Assembly: GCA_036567845.1 (NCBI GenBank)
Contig: DATCTT010000064.1
Span: 1 to 6,903, forward strand
Length of the DNA: 6,903 nucleotides
Direction of reading: 5' to 3'
Origin: MWAR01 sp036567845
Lineage (GTDB): Bacteria; Muiribacteriota; Ozemobacteria; Ozemobacterales; Ozemobacteraceae
Below are positions 1 to 6,500 of the stretch, piece by piece. The notes under the pieces are model-generated. The model was given only the letters and a program-made list of their open reading frames with translations, made no database searches and was not told where the DNA came from. The translations under genes and the position numbers were made by a program. Within the stretch, counting starts at the first letter, position 1. Each line of letters begins with the position of its first letter.

Positions 1-2
1 CC

Positions 3-899
3 CAGCCCCGCGTGATGAACGGGCGGCGGTTGCCGTCGCGGCGGGAGATGTGGTGGTTCGCCCGCTGCCGGGCGCTGTTCCAGCTTGAGCAGTTCGAGGA
101 GTGCCGTCGTGCCTCACTCGAAGCCTTCAAGCAGTTCGGCCACCGGCTGGATTTTTCGCGTTGGGCGGCCCTTGCGCTGGAGCGGCTGGGAAACCGGGAT
201 GCGGCGATCGAGGAAATGCAGTGCCTTTCCCGTCATCGGAACGCTCAATGGTATTACCAGCAGGATCTGGCACGGATGGAGCTTGCAGCCGGCCGGCCGC
301 GGGAAGCCTGGGAGCACATCCGGAAGGGGGCCCGAATGCCGGGGGAGGCGCAGGCGAAGGTGAATCTGTATGCCGTGGGTGCCGAGGTGCTGGAGATGCT
401 CGGTCGGGCGGTGGAGGCAGGCGATCATGCTCTTCTGGCGGCCCTGTTACGGCAGGGGCAGAACTGGCATCTTCCGGGCCGGCTCGAGGAGTTGCTTTTC
501 CGGCTTCCCCTGCCCTCTCCGGCGCCTTCTCTCGCCGAGATCGAGAAGCGGTGCCGTGCGTCGTGGGCCGATCAGGATGACGCATCATGCGGGCATGCCG
601 TCGAGGGGAAGGGGGTCGTGCCGGCTCCGGCCAATGCAGCGTTGGCCGACGCTGTATCGGGTGAGGGGGAGGTTCTGGCCGAGGATTGCCGCGGAACGGT
701 CCGATTGAAGGACGAGGGAGCGCCGTTCGGGTTCATCCGGGCCAACGATTTTGACAGTCCTGTGTTCGTGCTGATGAAGGATCTTCCCGAACAGTGCCGG
801 TTCGACGGCAGCCCCGTGCGGTTTACGGCGATCCGGAGTTTCGACACGAAGAAAAACCGAGAAAGTGTCCGTGCTATAGCGATCAAAATAGCTGCCTGA
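3..899 (+). CDS. TPR-like repeat protein with C-terminal cold-shock-like OB domain (5' end missing)
   Basis: The frame is open to the left edge and reads Q-P-R-V-M-N-G from position 3. No ribosome-binding site precedes GTG 12 or ATG 15, and the visible N-terminus already looks like the inside of a helical repeat, so I treat the gene as truncated by the window. Counting from GTG 12, residues 13-42, 48-75, 80-109 and 115-146 look like helix-turn-helix TPR units with the usual small/aromatic spacing (for example WWFARCRALFQLEQFEEC). Residues 165-227 form a low-complexity linker. Residues 228-293 resemble a cold-shock OB fold: GTV start, an RNP1-like GAPFGFI, an RNP2-like PVFV and a terminal KKNRESVRAIAI. 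This architecture suggests a protein that binds RNA or single-stranded DNA and recruits partners through the TPRs; no enzyme motif is visible. I vaguely recall TPR plus cold-shock-like proteins next to bacterial conflict systems, but that link is unverified here. A strong terminator directly follows, so it is probably transcribed separately from the operon downstream. Confidence 0.72.
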   Translation, partial: QPRVMNGRRLPSRREMWWFARCRALFQLEQFEECRRASLEAFKQFGHRLDFSRWAALALERLGNRDAAIEEMQCLSRHRNAQWYYQQDLARMELAAGRPREAWEHIRKGARMPGEAQAKVNLYAVGAEVLEMLGRAVEAGDHALLAALLRQGQNWHLPGRLEELLFRLPLPSPAPSLAEIEKRCRASWADQDDASCGHAVEGKGVVPAPANAALADAVSGEGEVLAEDCRGTVRLKDEGAPFGFIRANDFDSPVFVLMKDLPEQCRFDGSPVRFTAIRSFDTKKNRESVRAIAIKIAA

Positions 900-916
900 G
901 TTCCAGCGGGAACGGG

Positions 917-959
917 ACATCGAGCAGCCCTGCCGGCCGGCAGGGCTGCTCGATGTTTT
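917..959 (+). terminator. Intrinsic terminator: perfect 18-bp stem, GGCC loop, T4 tail
   Basis: Positions 917-934 and 939-956 are exact reverse complements around the tetranucleotide GGCC at 935-938. Because GGCC is itself palindromic, the entire 40-nt block is a perfect palindrome. It is followed by T at 956-959. It begins 17 bases after the stop codon of the TPR/cold-shock gene and should end that transcript. The T-tract is short, but the stem is unusually long and GC-rich. On the minus strand the hairpin is not followed by a T-run, so it is probably not bidirectional. Confidence 0.85.
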
Positions 960-960
960 G

Positions 961-975
961 CTCGCCGATGGCGAG
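961..975. repeat. Small inverted repeat downstream of the terminator
   Basis: CTCGCC (961-966) and GGCGAG (970-975) are perfect complements around GAT. The palindrome lies just after the terminator and about 16 bases upstream of the candidate -35 box of the next operon. It could be a short hairpin, an operator half-site pair or chance in GC-rich DNA; nothing in the sequence decides between these. Confidence 0.35.
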
Positions 976-990
976 AAGCCAAAAAATCCG

Positions 991-1020
991 TTGTTCCCGC
1001 GGCTGGTTTTCGGGTATTGT
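991..1020 (+). promoter_or_regulatory. Weak candidate housekeeping-type promoter for the four-gene operon
   Basis: TTGTTC at 991-996 (3 of 6 matches to TTGACA) and TATTGT at 1015-1020 (4 of 6 to TATAAT) are separated by 18 bases. They would start transcription near 1027, about 25 bases before the first start codon. A second possible -10, TATATC, lies at 1027-1032 but has no good -35. The region lies between the terminator and the first gene, where an operon promoter is expected. An ECF-type promoter (GGAAC with CGTC about 16 bases later) was looked for and not found. Confidence 0.3.
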
Positions 1021-1040
1021 GTGCCGTATATCGGTGATGA

Positions 1041-1047
1041 GAGGGAG
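1041..1047 (+). promoter_or_regulatory. Ribosome-binding site for the PemK-like gene
   Basis: GAGGGAG ends 3 bases before ATG 1051, with its GAGG core 6 bases from it. It is the only good Shine-Dalgarno sequence in this part of the frame and decides the start. A start at 958 would lie inside the terminator, and ATG 1063 has no site of its own. Confidence 0.6.
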
Positions 1048-1050
1048 CGT

Positions 1051-1479
1051 ATGACGGCCAGGATGAGCGAAAATGCGCAATGGCTTTTCGAACGATCGGC
1101 AAACGGCACTGCACGGGCGACCACGGCGCGACTGGGCGAGGTCTGGCGGGTCAAAAATCCGGTGTGGAGTCGGTTCCCCGCCCTTTCGCATCTTCACGAT
1201 CGTGAGGGCTTCCATCCGGGCTTGTGCATCCGGCCCCGGTCCAGGCTGATGGCTTTCGGCACATCGAAGATTGGCCAGGCCTGGCGGTCGAGGAGCCGGG
1301 TCTTCGAGGTGCCGGCCCATTCGTATGCCGGCGGAGAACGGGATGGCGCCTTTCTGCTGGATTATGCCGTACCGGCGAGCTGGGAAGACTGTTCGCTGAA
1401 TCACCCGCCGGCCCTTCTTCCCGAGGAGTTACGGAAAAAGCTGTCGCATCTTCTGGGAGAGCGAGAAGCCGATGCGTGA
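1051..1479 (+). CDS. Small PemK/MazF-like SH3-barrel protein, 142 aa
   Basis: Residues 28-75 follow the layout of the PemK/MazF family: an opening LGEVWRVKNP strand, a variable loop, then a hydrophobic strand FHPGLCI (residues 54-60) in the place of the family's RP-x-L-V-I, then FGTSK (69-73) in the place of the conserved Thr/Ser strand. Family toxins cut RNA, using an Arg in the RP motif and a Thr in the next strand. Here the Thr position is kept (T71) but the Arg position appears to be His55, so RNase activity is doubtful and the domain may be a binding module. Residues 95-142 hold an acidic/aromatic stretch and a short helix. No antitoxin-like gene lies beside it; its partner in the operon is a sigma-like factor whose start overlaps its stop by 8 bases. 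There is no signal peptide or membrane segment. The fold call is tentative and made by eye. Confidence 0.55.
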   Translation: MTARMSENAQWLFERSANGTARATTARLGEVWRVKNPVWSRFPALSHLHDREGFHPGLCIRPRSRLMAFGTSKIGQAWRSRSRVFEVPAHSYAGGERDGAFLLDYAVPASWEDCSLNHPPALLPEELRKKLSHLLGEREADA

Positions 1480-2500
1480 TATGATTGTAAAGAACATATA
1501 TGGCGGGTCCGGCGGGCGGTCCGACAAGCGCAGGTCGGCGTTGGCCGAGGCTATCAGCGCCTGGTGGGCCTCGCCGACGGATCATACCTGGCGGATGTTG
1601 CAGCCGCCCCTGTATGACGTGATTGTCCGGGTGGCCGTGCCATGGGCGAGAAAGCATGGTTTGGGTGACGACTCCCGTCTCACCCCGGCAGACCTGGCCC
1701 AGGACTCCTTCAGCCGGTTTCTCGAGGAGTTTCAGGACGGTGTGGAGTCGGTACCGGACCTCGCCGAATCGGGGCGGGAGAGCCGGTATCTGACGAAACA
1801 GGCTCTTGCCGATATGCAGGTGACATTTTCCGCCGAGCAGGTCGTCTCGTATCTGCAGAGGCGGGCGGAATATCATTTCAAAAACCAGTTTGACCGGCAG
1901 CGAAGGACGGACAGACGGATGATCTCGATGGTCCAGGTCGATGAAGACGGGGAGTGGCAGCAGATGGAAATCGAGGACCGGACCGCCCCGGACCCGACAT
2001 CTCTGACGGTCGCGACCGCTGCCGAAGACCGCGAGGCGGAGCGGCATCTCAAGAGCATCTGGGCATCTTCGCCCAAGAAAAAGCAGATCCAGGCGTATCT
2101 GCTCCAGCAGTCTCTCCGGCATGCGGATGTCATGGCGGCCAGGGGCGTGCCCAAGAGCGTCTTCAGGCATCTTAACGCCTGCGAGCAGATGGAAAACAAG
2201 CGCGTGATTCGGGTCGGAACGCGAAACGAGATGTCCGGCTCCTCCGATGCGATTCAGGCGACGATTCTGGGCCGATTTTTGAACCTGGGCCGGTCGACGG
2301 CCTTGGAACAGGTAAAGGCGTTCGACCGGTATCTGATCGATCGCGTGAAGCCGGCCTGCGATGCTGGCAGACTGGACTTTTTAACGGTGGTAGGCTGTCT
2401 GCTGCGAAAAGCCGTTTCGCGGCTGGTGAGCGAGCGGGCACCGTTCTGGTGCGAGGATCCCCTGCCGCCCGTCCCTGGAAAACGAGGAATGAAGTCATGA
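1472..2500 (+). CDS. Divergent sigma-70/ECF-like RNA polymerase sigma factor, 342 aa
   Basis: Residues about 45-150 resemble sigma region 2: a helix starting LYDVIVRVAVPWARKHG, the DLAQDSFSRFLEEF segment (residues 74-87) that matches the region 2.1/2.2 pattern contacting RNA polymerase, and VVSYLQRRAEYHFKNQFDRQ (124-143) followed by RRTDRR, as in regions 2.3-2.4. After a charged acidic linker (155-190), residues 200-245 resemble region 4: KKKQIQAYLLQQ then a helix-turn-helix with ADVMAARGVPKSVFRHLNA. Family members direct RNA polymerase to alternative promoters. Residues 246-342 are an extra C-terminal helical part, so the protein is longer than the roughly 180-200 aa of simple ECF factors. 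The start at 1472 follows GGGAGAG about 10 bases upstream; ATG 1481 is a less well spaced alternative. The next gene encodes an anti-sigma-type zinc finger, which supports the call. The sequence is divergent, so some other DNA-binding role remains possible. Confidence 0.6.
   Translation: MRDMIVKNIYGGSGGRSDKRRSALAEAISAWWASPTDHTWRMLQPPLYDVIVRVAVPWARKHGLGDDSRLTPADLAQDSFSRFLEEFQDGVESVPDLAESGRESRYLTKQALADMQVTFSAEQVVSYLQRRAEYHFKNQFDRQRRTDRRMISMVQVDEDGEWQQMEIEDRTAPDPTSLTVATAAEDREAERHLKSIWASSPKKKQIQAYLLQQSLRHADVMAARGVPKSVFRHLNACEQMENKRVIRVGTRNEMSGSSDAIQATILGRFLNLGRSTALEQVKAFDRYLIDRVKPACDAGRLDFLTVVGCLLRKAVSRLVSERAPFWCEDPLPPVPGKRGMKS
2484..2488 (+). promoter_or_regulatory. Ribosome-binding site fixing the start of the zinc-finger gene
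   Basis: GAGGA lies 8 bases before ATG 2497, inside the end of the sigma-like gene. It supports 2497 rather than the in-frame ATG at 2449, which would add 16 residues ahead of the zinc-finger Cys and has no comparable site. Confidence 0.6.
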
Positions 2501-3501
2501 AATGCCTGAACGGTGCTTCTCTGGATGCTTATTTCGAAGCTCTGCAGAGCGGCCGGCCCACGTCCGAGATCGATGCCCATTTGGTGGGGTGCCGTCGGTG
2601 CGCCTTTCTCGTGAAGCAGGCCTCCAAACCGACGCCGGCCGGCCTGGCGAAGCGTGCGGAGGAGGTCGGCCGGCTGCTCAGAACGAAGCGGCCGGAGGCG
2701 ATAGAGCCCGGCCAGCTCTGGCGGCTTCGGGAACAGATAAATAGCGGACGATATCCAGTTGGGATCGTCACGCGCGGGCCGGAAATGTCGATCGATCCGG
2801 AAAATCCGGATATCCGTATGGCGATGGCGAATCTCGATGCAACGGAGAACGACCGGAATGACGACGATATCGTCGTGGAAGCCGCCGAGTCCCCCCTGGG
2901 GTTGCGGTATCTGGTCGAACACTGGAACGAGCGGCCGGTGCCGGTCGATGAACTCGAGACCTTCCTCGGCCGGCTGGCACCGGCTGCCTGGAAGCGGCTC
3001 GCGGCTGCGCTGAACGATCTCGGGGATGAGCGGGTTGATCTCACCGAAGCCGTTCGCGCCTATCGCACGAGACGGATCCGGGAGACAGCCGCCCTGTCCC
3101 AGGCATCTCTGGAGCGCGCCGCCCGCGCGGCGTCGGAGGATGAGGAGCCGGGATTCGACTGGCCTCTGTACATTCCCCTTCCAGCCGGCGAACTTCTCCC
3201 GGCAGTTGCTGCCGACAAAAGCCTTTCGCATTTTCGTATATGGGGGAAAAAACTTCTTCGCGAGCTTCGCTCATTGTCTGTGAAATGTGGCTTGTCCGGC
3301 CGCGAAACCTCCAGGGGATTCCGATTCAGGTTTCACCATGCGATGAAGCGGATGATCATCAACATCCTCGGTCCGAAGAATGCCCTGCTCGAATCCTTTT
3401 CCTTCTCGGACGGCATTTTTCTGCTCACCGAAGAGATGATCACGGACTGGAAGCGCGTCACCGGTGTCTCCTTCCAGCTGGCCTCCAGGGATGAACGCTG
3501 A
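2497..3501 (+). CDS. Zinc-finger anti-sigma-like protein with a central SH3-like segment, 334 aa
   Basis: The first 40 residues carry the zf-HC2/ZAS pattern of anti-sigma factors: Cys3, His28, Cys32 and Cys35 (C-x24-H-x3-C-x2-C) around a helix LDAYFEAL. Such domains clamp a partner ECF sigma factor and keep it off RNA polymerase. Its position, overlapping the sigma-like gene by four bases (ATGA), matches the usual sigma/anti-sigma order. Classical anti-sigma factors continue into a membrane helix; none is visible here, so this is a cytoplasmic type. Residues 69-175 look like a separate domain, opening PGQLWRLRE, with an acidic loop (115-125) and a motif SPLGLRYLVEHWNERPVP (132-149). The opening strand recalls GEVWRVKN in the first gene of the operon, which suggests a PemK-related SH3-like barrel. 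Residues 190-220 are a charged, probably flexible linker and 220-334 a basic C-terminal domain I do not recognise. It could be the substrate of the protease encoded next; this is inference. Confidence 0.68.
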   Translation: MKCLNGASLDAYFEALQSGRPTSEIDAHLVGCRRCAFLVKQASKPTPAGLAKRAEEVGRLLRTKRPEAIEPGQLWRLREQINSGRYPVGIVTRGPEMSIDPENPDIRMAMANLDATENDRNDDDIVVEAAESPLGLRYLVEHWNERPVPVDELETFLGRLAPAAWKRLAAALNDLGDERVDLTEAVRAYRTRRIRETAALSQASLERAARAASEDEEPGFDWPLYIPLPAGELLPAVAADKSLSHFRIWGKKLLRELRSLSVKCGLSGRETSRGFRFRFHHAMKRMIINILGPKNALLESFSFSDGIFLLTEEMITDWKRVTGVSFQLASRDER

Positions 3502-6500
3502 TTCATCTGATGCTGCCGGCAGCCGGCAGGAGGTTTTGCAGCATTTTCAGGCCCGGCTCCGTCTTCTCCTGCATCCGCGACTGGCCACTGACGAGGATGT
3601 GAACTCGGCTTTTCCCGACCGCCCTGTCACGGGAACTCCGGCCTTATCTGTCCTCGTGCGTTTTGGCCGGATGCTTCCTCTTCCGATAGGGCTTCTCTCC
3701 AGATCACGGAAGATTCACAGAAACCTCATCGATCGGTGTCTCGAACAGATGGAAGCGGACCTGGGAGAGGCCAGGGAGGGGGAGATTGCTCGCATTACGA
3801 TGTTCCCGGAAGATCTCCACGTTGTTGCGCGCGAAATCTGCACGGAGATTCCTGATGAAATCGAGTTCACGGATCGCCTCCGCGCGATCGCCGAGCGGAA
3901 GGCGGAGCTGCTGAAAGGCCGTATGGGAGCTCCAGGGAAGGCGCTAGAGCATCTTCCCGAACTTGCGTTTCCGGTTGTTCTCGGTGCGGGCGAACAACCC
4001 GTCGTTGTCTGGGAAACGGTATTCACAGGAAATATTGCAACGGCTTTTCAGCCGGCCGGCCTCGATGCGGGTCCGAACTTTGCCCGGGGGATTGAACAAG
4101 CCGGTGATCTGATCCGGAAACGTTTCGGCGATTCCGTCGACACGGGGATTCTCTGCCCGGCCACACACCTGTTCGGTCTGGCGACGGATGGTTCTTCCGG
4201 CAGTCTGGCGATGTGGGCCGCCCTGTGGCTGTCCGTCATGGGCATCCGGGTTCCGGGCGGCGCGCTGGCGGTGACGGGAAAACTGGACGCGTCTGGGCTG
4301 GTGGAAGGTGTTGCCGACACCGAGATGAAGGCGAAGATCGCGTTGTCCTGCGGCTTTCCCCATGTGGTCGTCCCCTCGGCCGATCTCGAGAAGGGGCCTG
4401 CCTGGATGAAGAGGGACAGCCGGATCATCGGGGTCAGGAGCTGCGACCAGTTTCATGAATGGCTGCTACTTGCCGACCCCGAGTATTCGGCGCGAGGAAA
4501 GCTGTTTCACGTTGCCCGCGGTGTCTGTCCGCAAAAGCTTCTGCCGGCCAGCGACGCAATTCGTCCGCTTGTTGCCGCGGATCTCGAAGCTGGAACGTGG
4601 ATGGACACCTGGCGGAATCTCCGTCGCGTTGCACGGGAAAGCCCTCGCGGCGGGTCAGCCAGCCGCTGGCAGACGGTGGTCGAAGCGTGCCGAACGGCAC
4701 TGGGCAATCTTCTGGAGGAAAATCTGGAAGTCAGGATCTCGCGCAAGCGCTGGTTCGGCCTGTTCCGGGCCATCGTGCCGGAATCCGTTTTCCTGCTTCA
4801 TCTTCCGCTGCTTCTGGAGCGGTTCGGGCGGCACGAACGCGCGCTTGCGGATCAACTGTACGTGCGGCTCGGGCATCGCTTTGCCGACCAGGACCTCCAG
4901 CTCGATCTGGCTCTCAAATGGGGAACCGAGTTGTTCACATCCCCGGCCCTCAGTCCCGGGATGAGGGACAGGGAGTTCCGGGAGCGGTATCCCCTTCTCT
5001 CCTGGCTGCTGTTTTCCGATCCTTTCGCGGCGCTCGAGGCGATGGCGGGATGGAACCCTCTTACGCCTCTGGAAAAATTGTGGTGGGACAACATTTTTGA
5101 GGGGTTGCAACGCCTCGATCCTGCCGAACTGGCCAATCCCAGGAACGTGAACCGGCAGTGCCTCCGGCGCATCCTGGCCTCCGCCGCCCGGGTGAGCTCG
5201 TCACCCGGCGGGCAGAGACTGCGCGGAATGACACTGGGGAGTTGGGAATTCCGGCCGGTTGTGGTCAATGAAACCCCCATCGATCGCCGCCCGGTGCGGA
5301 TGCTTAGGATTCTTCTCCTTTCAAAGCGGCTGACCCGGGCGGAAGGGCAGATATTGAGCCGGCATTTCCGGGCACACATCGAAAGCCGCCACCCGACCGA
5401 GACGGAACGTCTTCTCGTTGAGGATCTCCTGCAGTGCCGCCGGGCCGATGCGGAGGAGAGGATGCGGCTCGTGCAGCGCTGCAGTGATTCCGCCCTCCAG
5501 ATGCTGAATGTTTGTAAAGGCGTTTTCACGAAGAAGCAACGGAAATCGCGCGGGACCCGCAACTGGATCTGCCTGTTACAGGATGCCTGGGGAAGAGAGG
5601 CGGAGAGCGATCCGGATGCGGCAGAGGAGAACCGGAGAAAGCGCATCCGGAGTCTTGATATTTCCCTGAACCGTGCGCTCGATAATCTGCTGACAGGAAA
5701 GATCGGGGATGCGCAGGAGTCGGCTTTCCAATTCCTTGTCAACCCGGCGCTGGCTCTGGCCAGGATAACTCTTGCCTTCGAGGCTGACGGTCGTGATGAG
5801 GGCCTGGGCAACAGATGTCTGGACGCCTGGTACTCGTTTGCCGTCAATACGCCGCTTCCCGGCCTGGGGTATCGTTCGGACCTGGTTCGCGAGTGCCTGC
5901 TGCACTGGGCAGGCCGGTTGACCGGTGGGAGGCATCTCCCCAAACCCTCGAGATCACTGCGCCGGAGTCTGGGTTTGAGCTTCTGGAGCGGTTTTTATGC
6001 CGCAGACGGGAATCAGAAAACGCTGGTTCCGATGCAGAGGTTGCGAAAGTGGATTCTCGGCGCCGTCCGCAATGGCAGTCCCTCCGTGATCTGGCTGCCG
6101 GAGCTGGAATCGCTTTTATCGCCGCAGGAATGGAACCTGCTGGAAGAGAGGCTTCTGGATCATTATCGGGCTCCTGCGAAGAAGGCAGATAAAACGGGAA
6201 GGGAACAGGATCTTCTGGGTCTGCGGATGTATCGGGCGGCTTTTTCGAAGCAGGAAATCTGGACGGTGTTTCCTGCCGACTGGTTCCTTCCGGTGGATCT
6301 CTGGAAGAAGAGTCTTTGCGACAAGACGCAGCGTGCCCATACGAAGGAAGAGGGCCTCGTGCCGATCGGGATCGGATGGCTGAGAGGGCGTTTCCCCTGG
6401 GGCTTGGGCCGGAGACTCGCCGGAAGGCGGGGATTCACCCCCGTCGCGCCTGCCTGTCGGGAGCTGTTCTCCCCCAAGGGCCGTCGGCCTTTTGAAAGGT

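Noticed and set aside
906..936. ECF-type promoter with GGAAC at 909-913 as autoregulatory site
   Set aside because: No CGTC-like -10 element lies 16-17 bases downstream, and the motif runs into the terminator stem.
958..1050. Longer version of the PemK-like protein starting at TTG 958
   Set aside because: The start would be inside the terminator tail and has no ribosome-binding site, while ATG 1051 has GAGGGAG immediately upstream.
1151..2170. Long minus-strand open frame (339 codons) opposite the PemK-like and sigma-like genes
   Set aside because: Its translation is rich in Arg, Pro, Gly and Ser without domain-like pattern, and it lies opposite two genes with recognisable motifs and ribosome-binding sites.
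2254..3231. Minus-strand open frame of 325 codons across the sigma-like and zinc-finger genes
   Set aside because: Antisense to two genes with matching motifs and start/stop overlap; no start signal or family pattern of its own.
3464..3490. GTG start at 3464 for the protease gene
   Set aside because: ATG 3491 gives an 11-base overlap in line with the other gene junctions; GTG 3464 has only a poorly spaced GGAAG. The choice is not certain, because ATG 3491 also lacks a well-spaced site.
4852..5943. Minus-strand open frame of 363 codons inside the protease gene
   Set aside because: Ser/Arg-rich antisense translation of a GC-rich gene; the + strand frame is continuous through it with a clear catalytic domain upstream.
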